Shown here: piece after piece, positions 17,743 to 29,330 of the stretch
Layout: each line of letters opens with the position of its first letter
Numbering within the stretch: position 1 is the first letter of the stretch
Assembly: GCA_017561865.1 (NCBI GenBank)
Contig: JAFZBH010000012.1
Span: 1 to 49,740, forward strand
Reading direction: 5' to 3'
DNA from: Bacteroidales bacterium
Lineage (GTDB): Bacteria > Bacteroidota > Bacteroidia > Bacteroidales > UBA932
Length of the DNA: 49,740 nucleotides
Notes under the pieces: model-generated
What the model was told of the DNA's origin: nothing
The model's database searches: none
The model's input: the letters and a program-made list of their open reading frames with translations, nothing else
Position numbers and translations under genes: made by a program

Positions 17743-18924
17743 CTATTTGAACAGCTTCTGGGCGAAGGTGTTCAGGTAGAGGCGCCAATTGGCCCACACG
17801 TGACCGCCGCCGGAGACGAAGAAGATGTGGTCCAGGCCCTGCTCGGTGAGGGTCTTGTCCAGGGTCTTGGAGCCTTCGAAGAGGAAGTCCTCGTCGCCGC
17901 AGGCCAGGAAGTAGAGCTTCACGCCGGCTTTCTTCAGCGTGGCGACCTGCTCGGGCGTGGCGCTGCCGGCTGCGGAGAGCGGGCAGATATAGTCGAACAT
18001 CTGCGGATAGAGGTTGGAGGCCGTGATGGTGTGGCCGCCGCCCATCGACAGGCCGGCGATGGCGCGGGCCTCAGGCTTCGCGATGACGCGGAAATTCTTC
18101 TCGATGAAGGGGACGATCTCCTCGCAGAGGCTCACGACATAGCCGTTCATCAGGCGGTTGCGCTCGGCCTCAGGCATACCCTGGAGCTGGTCCTGCATCC
18201 TGCGCCAATCCTGCTGCGGGGCGGTCGGAATGCCCAGGGTCACGGCAGCCTGCTGGTTGGCGTTGCCGTTCGGCATCACGACGATCATCGGCTCGGCCAG
18301 GCCTTTCTCGATGAGGTTGTCAAGGATCTGGGCGGTGCGGCCCATCGAGATCCAGGCTTCCTCGTCGCCACCGGCGCCGTGGAGCAGATAGAGCACGGGA
18401 TACTTCTTCTTGGGGTTGTTCTCGTAGCCATACGGGGTGTAGACGGTCAGGCGGCGGTTGATGCCGAGGACCTTGCTGTCATACCAGGGATGGCTGACGG
18501 TGCCGCGATGGTTGGCTTCGGTGTAGTTCTCCGTACGCTCGCCGGGGACGATGAGCATATTGAGGAAACGGGTGCCGTCGCGCTGCACGAGGATGTTCTG
18601 CGGGTCGTTCACGGACACGCCGTCCACCACGAAGTTGTAGGTGTAGATCTCCGGGGAAGGAAGCGGGAGCTTGACGGACCAGACGTTGTTCGGACCGCGG
18701 AACATATCCACGGTGCCGCCGTAAGGATTCGGCATCCACGAACCGCTGAGCTTGACCACGGTGGCGTAGTCGGCGCGGAAGCGGAAGGTGACGCTGTCGC
18801 CCTGGATCTCAGGGGAGACGACGGGGGCCATGCGACCGCCGAAGTTGAAGTTGGCGAGCTCCTGGGCCTGCATCGATGCGATGGCAGCCAGGCAGATGGC
18901 GATGGAAGTTAAAATGCGTTTCAT
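17743..18924 (-). CDS. CE1-type secreted esterase (QELANF subgroup)
   Basis: A 393-residue esterase with signal peptide residues 1-20 (ending ASMQAQ). E-set domain: VVKLSGSWMPNPYGGTVDM. Hydrolase domain: LLHGAGGDEEAWISMGRTAQ, GLSMGGGHT (Ser near 293), candidate Asp in ACGDEDF and His in GGGHVWANW. It carries an insertion of about 20 residues after VVMPNGNANQQAA relative to its closest relative at 8065-9207. It stands alone between two gaps: its own promoter at 18963-18970 upstream and a hairpin downstream. It could therefore be expressed separately from the esterase cluster at 19-23.6 kb. Confidence 0.87.
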   Translation of the reverse strand: MKRILTSIAICLAAIASMQAQELANFNFGGRMAPVVSPEIQGDSVTFRFRADYATVVKLSGSWMPNPYGGTVDMFRGPNNVWSVKLPLPSPEIYTYNFVVDGVSVNDPQNILVQRDGTRFLNMLIVPGERTENYTEANHRGTVSHPWYDSKVLGINRRLTVYTPYGYENNPKKKYPVLYLLHGAGGDEEAWISMGRTAQILDNLIEKGLAEPMIVVMPNGNANQQAAVTLGIPTAPQQDWRRMQDQLQGMPEAERNRLMNGYVVSLCEEIVPFIEKNFRVIAKPEARAIAGLSMGGGHTITASNLYPQMFDYICPLSAAGSATPEQVATLKKAGVKLYFLACGDEDFLFEGSKTLDKTLTEQGLDHIFFVSGGGHVWANWRLYLNTFAQKLFK

Positions 18925-18962
18925 TATGCGTTAATGATAAATATTGGCTATTTCTCTTGATG

Positions 18963-18970
18963 CAAAAATA
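18963..18970 (-). promoter_or_regulatory. Bacteroidota -7 element for the 17743-18924 esterase
   Basis: The minus strand reads TATTTTTG, a perfect TAnnTTTG, 38 bases before the ATG in an AT-rich gap (18925-19074). No matching upstream TTTG box is visible. Confidence 0.5.
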
Positions 18971-19074
18971 TGTATTATTCTCCCCTTGGACGTGCTCCTG
19001 CGTACAATTGTTTTCCAAGAACGGCAGGCCGGGAAAAATCATTTGTTCATATCTTTTTCACATTGTTCAAAAGC

Positions 19075-22184
<3,110 letters not shown>

Positions 22185-22188
<4 letters not shown>

Positions 22189-23648
22189 TGCAGGGTGGAT
22201 TCGATGTTCAGGATCATCGTCCGCGGATACGGCTCCCACTCCGGGATGCCGTCGGCCGAGGGGACGCCCGTCTTCGCGAAATTCGTCCACAGGCGGCTGA
22301 CGCGGTGGCCGAGCTCGACCGCGTCCGCTCCCCCGCCCGTGAAAGTGCGGTGCAGGGCCACGTTGTCGAACACAAAGGGGATCTCGATGCAGTGCGTGCT
22401 GCCGAAGACGCCGTCCAGCACCGGGGACTCCCAGGTGAACTGGTACAGATACACCGGGGCACAGCCTGCGGCGGTACGGTCGGAGGCCTGCTGGATGGCC
22501 AGCGGCTTGAAGATCGGATCCTCGGTGTCACGCGTGAACTCGTGGTAGGTCGTGCCGACGATCAGCGGAATGTCCTTGGAGACGGCCAGCGATGCGGGAG
22601 CGCCGGGCTGTGCGGGAAGGATGTTCCCGTCCACCACGGGACGCGTGCCGAAGATGAGCTGGTTGAGGAGGTTCTCCGGCAGGGCGCCGTCCTGCTCGGC
22701 TTCGGCGCGCACCGTCGCGACGGCGCGGTCATAGGCGGCGAGCAGCGTCTCGTACGGGACTTCGCCGATGGCGTCGATGCGCGAAGGGTTGATACCGAGT
22801 TCGCGGACCGTGGCGGCCCCGATGCGGCGGGAATATTTCTGCGGCAGCGCCTCCAGGATGGAGCCGCTCTCGACGATGGCCTTGGTAAAGAGGCCCCTGG
22901 CCGAAGGCATCGCCAGCAAGGTGCTGACCTTGCCGCCGCCGCCCGACTGGCCGAAGATGGTCACGTTGGCGGGATCGCCGCCGAACGCGGCGATATTGTC
23001 GCGCACCCATTCCAGCGCCTTGACGATGTCGGTCATTCCGAGGTTGCCGGAGGCTGCGTACTTGGCGCCGAAGCCCGACAGGTCCAGGAATCCGAGGACG
23101 TTGAGGCGATGGTTGAGCGTCACGACCACGACATCGTGGCCGCGAGCCAGGTTGGCTCCGTCGTAGCCGATCTGCTCCTGGCCGGAACCGGCGCTGAAGC
23201 CGCCGCCGTGCAGCCACACCATCACCGCCCGCTTGCGACCGTCTCCGATCCCTGCGGTCCAGACGTTGACCCGCAGGCAGTCCTCATCCGGGAATCCGTC
23301 GTCCCAGTGCATCGCGAAGGCCTGGTTGTCGTCGTACCAGCCGGCGCGCTTGCCCTGGGGGCAGGTCGGACCGTAAGCCCGGCTGCTGCGGACGCCTTCC
23401 CACGGATCGGGATCGACCGCGCTCTGGAAGCGCTCCGCCTTGGCGTAAGGGATGCCCTTGAAGGTGTAGACGCCGTCCTCGATATAGCCGGCGACGCTGC
23501 CGGACGTAGTACGGACCGTCGCGCTCCTGGCCGAAGTCTCCAGCTGGTGCCGGTTGGTGGAAAGGACCGTCACAGGGCGGTTCTGGCAGGAAATAAGGGC
23601 TAGCAGGGCCACTACAGGCAGGAAAAGATGGAAGGGGTTTCGTTTCAT
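22185..23648 (-). CDS. Type-B carboxylesterase lipoprotein
   Basis: A 487-residue member of the carboxylesterase/cholinesterase family. Lipoprotein signal: MKRNPFHLFLPVVALLALISC. Family blocks visible are GSVAGYIEDGVYTFKGIPYA, SEDCLRVNVW-like (here DEDCLRVNVWTAG), VMVWLHGGGFSAGSG and the nucleophile elbow FGQSGGGGK (Ser near 235). The acidic member is probably Glu in TTYHEFTRD and the His is in GSTHCIEIP. It is the first gene of the minus-strand esterase cluster and is divergent from the HTCS regulator. The acyl substrate is unknown; aromatic esters are plausible for this family. Confidence 0.9.
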
Positions 23649-23675
23649 TGTTTCCTGTGGTTATTTGTACTGATG

Positions 23676-23683
23676 CAAAATTA
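23676..23683 (-). promoter_or_regulatory. Bacteroidota -7 element for the carboxylesterase operon
   Basis: The minus strand reads TAATTTTG, a perfect TAnnTTTG, 27 bases before the ATG at 23648. It lies in the 155-base divergent gap with the HTCS gene, a natural place for regulator binding. Confidence 0.55.
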
Positions 23684-23754
23684 GCCGAATTCACCCTCTT
23701 CGTCTTTCCCCTGCTGACATATGTTTTCCTTGGCGTTCAAACGCCTGTTTCGCT

Positions 23755-23786
23755 TTTGTTCATTTTTTTCAAAATTCTTATATTTG
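23755..23786 (+). promoter_or_regulatory. Full Bacteroidota promoter for the HTCS gene
   Basis: TTTG at 23755-23758, a 20-base spacer, then TATATTTG at 23779-23786 match both boxes and the spacing of the primary-sigma consensus exactly. The start codon is 17 bases further on, so the leader is short. Confidence 0.8.
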
Positions 23787-23803
23787 GAATAAAATCAATC
23801 GAT

Positions 23804-26800
23804 ATGAAAAAACCTGTCTGGATCCTCCTGTGCCTGCTGATGGCGTCCTGCGCCCATCTCCAGAGCGCAACGGGCCCCGCCGGGGCCGACAGCGAGGTAC
23901 TTGTCTCGGACCATATTTCCAACCGGAAGGTCAACGCCTTCGCGGAAGACGCCGACGGCCACATCTGGATCGGCACCTTCCGCGGACTCAACAAATACAG
24001 CATCCACGAGTACCACCAGTACTTCTGCCCCGACGACACGCTCGGCCTGCCGGACAACCAGATCACGGCCCTGCATTCCGACGCATCGGGCCGGCTCTGG
24101 GTCGGCACCGTGAACGGCGTGGCGCTCCGGACGGAAGACGGCGGTTTCCGCCGGGTTCCGGTTCTTGCCGACGGCGCCAACATCAGCGAAATACTCGAGA
24201 CTCGCGACGGGCGCGTGCTTTTCAACAATTCCAGCAGCCTGCTGCGCTACGATCCCGACGCGGACTGCATCCGTCCCGTCATCCGCGAATACGGCGGCAA
24301 CCGCACGGTGCTCGGCCAGGACGGCCGCATCTGGACCTACGACCTGGGAGGACTCCGCTGCTATGATCCCACGGATTTCCGGCAGACCGGCAGCTGGACG
24401 GCCACTCACCCGCTCTATCACTTCACCCTGGCGGCAACCGGAGAGATCTGGCTGTCCGGAATGGGCGAACTCAGCATCTTCGACCCGCGTTCCGAGACCT
24501 GGCTGGACATCCCCGAACCCATCCGGCGCGAAAAGCGCCTGGTCGGGGGCGACATCGACATCCTCTACGCCAACGGCCCTGACCTGCTCCTGCACACCAT
24601 CACCGACGGAATGTTCTGCTACAACCAGGCCACCGGGCGCCTGCTGCACCAGAGCGATCCGCAGTTCCCCTACGACATTCCTGACGCCGAGATACGGACC
24701 CTTTTCCGCGACAGCCGGGGCAATCTGTGGTTCGGCCTGACCGACCAGGGCTTCGAAATCTGCCCGACCGACCGGAACGGCTTCAACAGCAACCGTTACC
24801 TGACGGATTTCTTCGAGCGAAAATCGGTGGTTTCCCTCTGCACCGACCAGGGCGGCCGCCTGTGGATATCCACGCTCAACGACGGCCTGTATGCCTATGA
24901 CCTGGCCACGAAAACCCTGCAGCAGGTGGACCTGAAGCGTCTCGTCCCGGACAACAACATCGGCTATATCCGCTGCTCCGGCATCTACTGCGACGCCCAG
25001 GGTGAACTGTGGCTGGTGATGATGGAGAAATACCGCGTCCTGCGCTGCCGCTTCGACGGCAGGCAGCTGCAGGTCACGGACCGGATCGACCAGTTCAACC
25101 CCCTGACCGTCTCACAGGACGACCTGGGGCGCATCTGGATCTCTTCTTATTCCGGGGAGCTCCTGCGCTACGACAAGGCCAGCCGCCAGATCGACCGCCT
25201 CCAGCTCCCGGATGCACAGTGGACCTATGTTCCCGCCCTGCTCCAGGTCGCGCCCGGCCGCATGCTCGCGGCCGCCTACGGACTCCCAATGTACGAAGTC
25301 TTCACCAATGCGGCCGAAGCCCGTTCCTTCGCCACGCCCGACGACGACTGGCGGCAGTACATCCGCCATTCGGTGATCAACCCGACCTGCCTGTTCCGCG
25401 ACAGCGCCGGGGACATCTGGCTCGGCACGGTGGCCAACGGCCTGCTCCGCTACAGCCAGCAGTCCCGCCAGACAAGCGTCGTCTCCGGCACCCCCTGCCC
25501 CGACATCTGCGCCGTCATCGAAGACCGCCAGGGCGGCATCTGGGTCAGCACGATGAACGGACTGGGCCAGTACGACCGCACGGTGGGCAGTTTCACCAAA
25601 TATTTCGAAGAAGACGGGACCGGAGGAAACCAGTACTACGACCGCGCCGCCTGCCTCCTGCCCGACGGCACCCTGGTCTTCGGCGGTACGCACGGCCTGA
25701 CCTGGTTCAACCCGCTTGATCTCCAGCACAGGCAGTCCGCCCCGCTGGTCTTCGAGGACCTCAAGATCCACAATCACGTGGTGCACCCGGGTCCGGACGG
25801 TCCCATCGACCGGGAGCTCTCCGCGCACCCGGACATCACCCTACGCCACGACCAGGACGGCTTCAGCATTTCCTTCGCCGCCCTGGACTACAGCGAGAAC
25901 AATCGCGCGCGCTATGAATATATGATGGACGGCTTCGAGGACTATTGGATCGATCTCGGCACAGCCCACGAAGCCAACTATGCCAACCTGCCCGCCGGGC
26001 ACTACCGTTTCCGCGCCCGCATCCAGGGGGAGCCTGACAGCGAGCAGTCGCTGTCCGTAAGGATCCTTCCGCCCTGGTACCGGACCTGGTGGGCCATCCT
26101 GCTGACCGTGCTCGCCGGCCTGGGCATCCTTTCCGTCGTCTGGATGTCCTGGCGCCGGATCCGGCGGGTACGCAAGGAAGCCGCGCGTCACATCCGCGAA
26201 GTGCGCCGTGAACAGGAGCGGGCCGAGCGCGAAAAAGAGGAGGAGCAGCGGCTCAACCGCATCCAGATGAACTATTTCGCCAACGTGGCGCACGAATTCC
26301 GCACCCCGCTCACGATGATCGCCGGACCGGTGGAGCAGCTCTCCGCCTCGCCCCTCATCCAGGGGCAGGACCGCAAGCTCGTGGGCATCGTCCAGCGGAA
26401 TTCCACCTGGATGCTTTCGCTGGTGGGCCAGCTGCTCGACTTCAACCGCATCGCCAACAAGAAGCTCCAGCTCAAAGTCGCCAAAGGCGATGTCGTGGAG
26501 CCGCTGCAGGGTGTCGCGGACCTCTTCCGCTTCAACGCGGAAATGAAGAACATCGAATTCAACACCTACGGCCTGGAGGACAGTTTCACGATGTGGCGCG
26601 ACGCCGACAAGCTCACCAAGATCACGATGAACCTACTGTCCAACGCGATGAAGTTCACCCCGCCGGGCGGCAAAGTCTCGCTCTCGTTCGACGTCCTGCC
26701 GCGCGAGCAGGCCTCCGTCGACTTCCCGTTGACGGAGGCCGACACGGACGCGCAGTATGCGGCCATCACCGTCGCAGACACGGGCCGCGGCATCCCGGAG

Positions 26801-27832
26801 GGCGAAGAGGAAAAGATCTTCGAACGCTTCTACCAGGCGGGACGCGGCGAGGCCACCGGCTCAGGCATCGGACTCTTCTACGCCCGGGCCCTGGCCGGCC
26901 TGCACCACGGCCATATCCGGGCCTGCAACCGTCCGGAAGGCGGCGCCTCCTTCACCCTGATCCTCCCGGTAAGCGCAGAATCATACACCGAAGACGAGCG
27001 CACCACCGACGATCCGCTGCGCCCGCGCACCCCGGCCGTCGCTTCCACCGCTCCCCTCCCGGAGCCGGAAGATCCCGAGGCCAAGCGCCGGATCGTGGTC
27101 ATCGACGACGACATCGACGTGGCCAACTATGTCAAGATCCTGCTCTCGCCCTACTACAACGTGATCGTCCATTTCGACGCCGACTCCGCGCTGAAAGCCC
27201 TCGAGGAAGAGGCGCCGGACCTGGTCATCAGCGACGTGGTGATGCCCGGGAAGAGCGGATTCGAGCTCTGCGAAGCCATCAAGGGCGATCTCCAGCTCAG
27301 CCACATCCCGGTGATCCTCGTCACGGCCAAGGTGGCCGTCGAGAGCCAGGTCCAGGGCCTGGACAAGGGCGCCGACGCCTATGTGACCAAGCCTTTCAAT
27401 CCGTCTTACCTGCTGGCCCTGGTGAAGTCCCAGCTCGAGAACCGCGACAAGCTGCGCCGGCGCCTGGGCTCGGTGACGAGCACCGAGGACATCGAGCCGG
27501 AAGTGCTGTCACCGCGCGACAGCGCCTTTATGAAGGAGCTTTACGCCCTGATGGACAAGGAGTTGGACAACCAGGAGCTGGACATCACCCGGATCACGGA
27601 GATGATGCGCATCTCGCGCACCAAGTTCTACTACAAGGTCAAGGGCCTGACGGGAGAGAATCCGGGCGTCTTCTTCAAGCGCTACAAGCTCAACCGCGCC
27701 GCCGACCTGCTCAAGGAAGGGAAATACAACATCTCGGAGATCGCCTATATGACGGGCTTCAACACCCTGTCACACTTCTCCACTTCCTTCAAGAAGCAGT
27801 TCGGCGTGACTCCCAAGGAGTATTGCGGATAG
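23804..27832 (+). CDS. Hybrid two-component system sensor/regulator (HTCS)
   Basis: A 1342-residue one-protein signalling system. The start at 23804 follows a full promoter and gives the signal MKKPVWILLCLLMASC. Residues 30-660 are two-component-regulator propeller repeats (AFAEDADGHIWIGTFRGL, LHSDASGRLWVGTVNGV). A Y_Y_Y domain follows at about 665-755 and a membrane span at about 763-783. The kinase has His near 830 in VAHEFRTPL, then NLLSNAMKFTPPGG and ADTGRGIPEGEEEKIFERFY. The receiver domain has Asp near 1144 in VISDVVMPG. An AraC-type DNA-binding domain ends the protein (ITEMMRISRTKFYYKVKGL, ISEIAYMTGFN). HTCS proteins bind a glycan fragment in the periplasm and activate the neighbouring locus, here the esterase/GH3/SusCD genes. 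Confidence 0.95.
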   Translation: MKKPVWILLCLLMASCAHLQSATGPAGADSEVLVSDHISNRKVNAFAEDADGHIWIGTFRGLNKYSIHEYHQYFCPDDTLGLPDNQITALHSDASGRLWVGTVNGVALRTEDGGFRRVPVLADGANISEILETRDGRVLFNNSSSLLRYDPDADCIRPVIREYGGNRTVLGQDGRIWTYDLGGLRCYDPTDFRQTGSWTATHPLYHFTLAATGEIWLSGMGELSIFDPRSETWLDIPEPIRREKRLVGGDIDILYANGPDLLLHTITDGMFCYNQATGRLLHQSDPQFPYDIPDAEIRTLFRDSRGNLWFGLTDQGFEICPTDRNGFNSNRYLTDFFERKSVVSLCTDQGGRLWISTLNDGLYAYDLATKTLQQVDLKRLVPDNNIGYIRCSGIYCDAQGELWLVMMEKYRVLRCRFDGRQLQVTDRIDQFNPLTVSQDDLGRIWISSYSGELLRYDKASRQIDRLQLPDAQWTYVPALLQVAPGRMLAAAYGLPMYEVFTNAAEARSFATPDDDWRQYIRHSVINPTCLFRDSAGDIWLGTVANGLLRYSQQSRQTSVVSGTPCPDICAVIEDRQGGIWVSTMNGLGQYDRTVGSFTKYFEEDGTGGNQYYDRAACLLPDGTLVFGGTHGLTWFNPLDLQHRQSAPLVFEDLKIHNHVVHPGPDGPIDRELSAHPDITLRHDQDGFSISFAALDYSENNRARYEYMMDGFEDYWIDLGTAHEANYANLPAGHYRFRARIQGEPDSEQSLSVRILPPWYRTWWAILLTVLAGLGILSVVWMSWRRIRRVRKEAARHIREVRREQERAEREKEEEQRLNRIQMNYFANVAHEFRTPLTMIAGPVEQLSASPLIQGQDRKLVGIVQRNSTWMLSLVGQLLDFNRIANKKLQLKVAKGDVVEPLQGVADLFRFNAEMKNIEFNTYGLEDSFTMWRDADKLTKITMNLLSNAMKFTPPGGKVSLSFDVLPREQASVDFPLTEADTDAQYAAITVADTGRGIPEGEEEKIFERFYQAGRGEATGSGIGLFYARALAGLHHGHIRACNRPEGGASFTLILPVSAESYTEDERTTDDPLRPRTPAVASTAPLPEPEDPEAKRRIVVIDDDIDVANYVKILLSPYYNVIVHFDADSALKALEEEAPDLVISDVVMPGKSGFELCEAIKGDLQLSHIPVILVTAKVAVESQVQGLDKGADAYVTKPFNPSYLLALVKSQLENRDKLRRRLGSVTSTEDIEPEVLSPRDSAFMKELYALMDKELDNQELDITRITEMMRISRTKFYYKVKGLTGENPGVFFKRYKLNRAADLLKEGKYNISEIAYMTGFNTLSHFSTSFKKQFGVTPKEYCG

Positions 27833-27839
27833 GGGTCAG

Positions 27840-28034
27840 CGAAGTCTCCCCTTTCCCGGCGTAGGCCTCGGGAGTGCGCCCCGTCGGACTAAAAACGTCC
27901 GCCCGGCCGCATCCCGGGCCTTGTCGCCTTCCGTTTTTTTGCGACAGCCGTCCCCACGCACTCCACGCACGGCCCCCGACAGCACGGGCCACCGTGCGCA
28001 GGCCCCCGCACATCCTCCCGCCGGCTGTCGCAAA
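27840..28034 (+). repeat. Structured two-hairpin element, copy 1, after the HTCS gene
   Basis: Starting 7 bases after the HTCS stop, it opens with CGAAGTC. A small hairpin follows (CGGAC 27885-27889, loop TAAAAAC, GTCCG 27897-27901). A long hairpin is closed by a 13-base perfect inverted repeat (27938-27950 with 28022-28034, TTTGCGACAGCCG). Inside the long hairpin is the core CACGCACGGCCCCCGAC (27964-27980) and GTGCGCAGGCC (27994-28004). Copy 2 at 38909-39075 (other strand, after fba) shares the core exactly, while both stems have different but still paired bases. It could be a 3'-UTR RNA, a REP-like repeat or both. Confidence 0.75.
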
Positions 28035-28067
28035 TCCATTCCTTCCACATTCTTTTTAACCTGTCGG

Positions 28068-28100
28068 AGTGTAGTCACCCCTAAAAGTGTAGTCACCCCT
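28068..28100 (+). promoter_or_regulatory. Tandem 15-base direct repeat, operator-like
   Basis: AGTGTAGTCACCCCT occurs at 28068-28082 and again at 28086-28100, an 18-base period, ending where the -33 box of the next promoter begins. Two identical direct repeats in this position are typical of an activator or repressor site. Confidence 0.65.
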
Positions 28101-28129
28101 TGGCTTTCAAGAAATAATCCCTATCTTTG
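28099..28129 (+). promoter_or_regulatory. Bacteroidota promoter for the short transcript
   Basis: CTTG (28099-28102), a 19-base spacer, then TATCTTTG (28122-28129), a perfect -7 box and a near-perfect -33 box. Transcription should start near 28134-28137. Confidence 0.75.
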
Positions 28130-28139
28130 CGATGAGATA

Positions 28140-28199
28140 ATGAAAGCCGACAACGATCGGCTATGTTTTTGGACAAACTATGGAGAGCGCCAAACCTGA
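28140..28199 (+). CDS. Possible 19-residue micro-ORF inside the small transcript
   Basis: ATG at 28140 opens MKADNDRLCFWTNYGERQT and stops at TGA 28197-28199, inside the loop of the terminator hairpin. It would begin 3-6 bases after the predicted transcript start. No ribosome binding site is visible, but Bacteroidota often lack one. It could be a leader-type peptide or chance; codon content alone cannot decide. Confidence 0.3.
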   Translation: MKADNDRLCFWTNYGERQT

Positions 28200-28219
28200 G
28201 AAGGCGTGGCGCTCTTTTT
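28184..28219 (+). terminator. Intrinsic terminator of the small transcript
   Basis: AGAGCGCC (28184-28191) pairs with GGCGCTCT (28208-28215) across a 16-base loop and is followed by TTTTT. Confidence 0.85.
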
Positions 28220-28228
28220 CTATTCAAG

Positions 28229-28249
28229 ATCCCCGATCAAGTCGGGGAT
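28229..28249. repeat. Palindromic repeat, short form
   Basis: ATCCCCGA, TCAAG, TCGGGGAT is a perfect palindrome with a 5-base loop followed by GACGGG. It is the simplest of four related repeats (also 44279, 48699 and 49039). It lies just before the stop of the LysM gene and may double as its 3' hairpin. Confidence 0.7.
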
Positions 28250-28257
28250 GACGGGGG

Positions 28258-29289
28258 TTATTTCAGCTTGCGAAGCAGGACGGTGTCGCCGGGCTTGAGG
28301 GGCTCGTCGCCGCGCCAGACATTGTAGAGGCGGAGTTTCTTCAGCTGCACGCCGAACATCTGGGAGATGTCCCAGAGGGTCTCGTCCTCGCGCTGCACCA
28401 GGTAGCGCCCGACGGCGGCCTGCGGCTTCTTGCGGCCCAGATACACCCAGTTGCCCGGCTTCAGCTCGGAGGGAGCCGTGAGGTCGTTGTATTTCAAGAG
28501 TTGTTTCGGGAAAAGCCCGTAGGCGGCCGCGATGGAATCCCAGGTCTCGCCCTCGAGGGCGCGGATGTATTTCACGCCGTTCTGCTCGTAGACCGGCCGG
28601 GAGAAAGAAAGCACCACGGGGCCGTCTTCCGTCTTTCCGGGCACCTCCTGCTGCTGCTGAATCAGCACCCGCTCCGGCTCCTTCACCTCTTCCGGCTCAT
28701 CGGCGGCCTTCTGTTCAGGCTCCTGCTCCGCAGGCTTGAAAGTCACAACCGGCATTTCAGGCATCTGCTCCATCACTGCGTCCTCTTGCGCCAGCTCGTC
28801 GAAACGGTAGAGCTGGAAGTCTTCGATCAGGTTGATCAGCTTGGTCGCATAGCCCGGATCGGTGGCATAACCCGCCCGGCGAAGGCCTCTCGCCCAGCCC
28901 TGATAGTCGCCGGGCTCCAGGTCGAAGAGCGCCTTGTAGCGGTCGTGCTCCACCAGGTAGTCGGAATGCGCCCGATACGAATCCTCAGCGGTCGGATAGA
29001 CGCGGAAGCACTCGTCGGGCGTCTCGTCGTCATACAGGAAACGCTCCCCTTTCCATTCGTTGTGGCACTTCAGGCCGAAATGGTTGTGCGCCTTCGTGGC
29101 CAGCGGAGACTGCCCCGCCCCGGACTCCAGAAGCGCCTGCGCGAGGGTGATGCTCGCCGGCACGCCCGTGCGCTGCATTTCGGAGACGGCCAGGGCCGAA
29201 TACTGGTTGATATAGGCCTGGCGCGGGTTCTGTCCGGCGCCGAGGGTCGGAGTCGCCACCGCGAGAAGGAAGAGAAGAATACGTTTCAT
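28258..29289 (-). CDS. Secreted glucosaminidase with two LysM domains
   Basis: A 343-residue peptidoglycan hydrolase. The start at 29289 gives the signal peptide MKRILLFLLAVATPTLGAGQ; the longer upstream frame is an antisense shadow of the rnz region. Residues 22-165 are an N-acetylglucosaminidase domain of the FlgJ/mannosyl-glycoprotein-endo type (SITLAQALLESGAGQSPLA, with the probable catalytic Glu, then HNHFGLKCHNEWKGERFLY). A Pro/Glu-rich linker at about 170-220 leads to two LysM repeats (GETWDSIAAAYGLFPKQLLK and DETLWDISQMFGVQLKKLRL) that bind glycan strands. It would act in the periplasm in wall remodelling. It has its own promoter overlapping the rnz stop. Confidence 0.9.
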   Translation of the reverse strand: MKRILLFLLAVATPTLGAGQNPRQAYINQYSALAVSEMQRTGVPASITLAQALLESGAGQSPLATKAHNHFGLKCHNEWKGERFLYDDETPDECFRVYPTAEDSYRAHSDYLVEHDRYKALFDLEPGDYQGWARGLRRAGYATDPGYATKLINLIEDFQLYRFDELAQEDAVMEQMPEMPVVTFKPAEQEPEQKAADEPEEVKEPERVLIQQQQEVPGKTEDGPVVLSFSRPVYEQNGVKYIRALEGETWDSIAAAYGLFPKQLLKYNDLTAPSELKPGNWVYLGRKKPQAAVGRYLVQREDETLWDISQMFGVQLKKLRLYNVWRGDEPLKPGDTVLLRKLK

Positions 29290-29322
29290 CGCCACGAAGT
29301 TACGCGCAAAGCGGCAGAAAAG

Positions 29323-29330
29323 CAAATTTA
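29323..29330 (-). promoter_or_regulatory. Bacteroidota -7 element for the LysM gene
   Basis: The minus strand reads TAAATTTG, a perfect match, overlapping the last codons and stop of rnz (stop at 29328) and 33 bases before the LysM-protein ATG. Confidence 0.55.

Larger units (their letters stand above)
28134..28219 (+). ncRNA. Candidate small RNA, about 85 nt
   Basis: A self-contained transcription unit lies between the HTCS gene and the convergent LysM gene: operator-like repeats, promoter, then a transcript ending at an intrinsic terminator. The transcript has a first hairpin (AGCCGA 28145-28150 with TCGGCT 28157-28162, loop CAACGA), a single-stranded U/A-rich middle (TATGTTTTTGGACAAACTATGG) and the terminator stem. 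No downstream gene on this strand could be served by it as a leader, since the next coding gene runs the other way. I do not recognise it as tmRNA, SRP RNA, RNase P RNA or a known riboswitch. The 5' end is inferred from the promoter. Confidence 0.65.

Noticed and set aside
27836-28096. Short minus-strand frames in the gap after the HTCS
   Set aside because: They lie in the structured repeat element and show no coding character.
28068-28100. The tandem 15-base repeat as the start of a CRISPR array
   Set aside because: There are only two units with a 3-base gap and no spacers, next to a promoter. Operator-like sites fit better.
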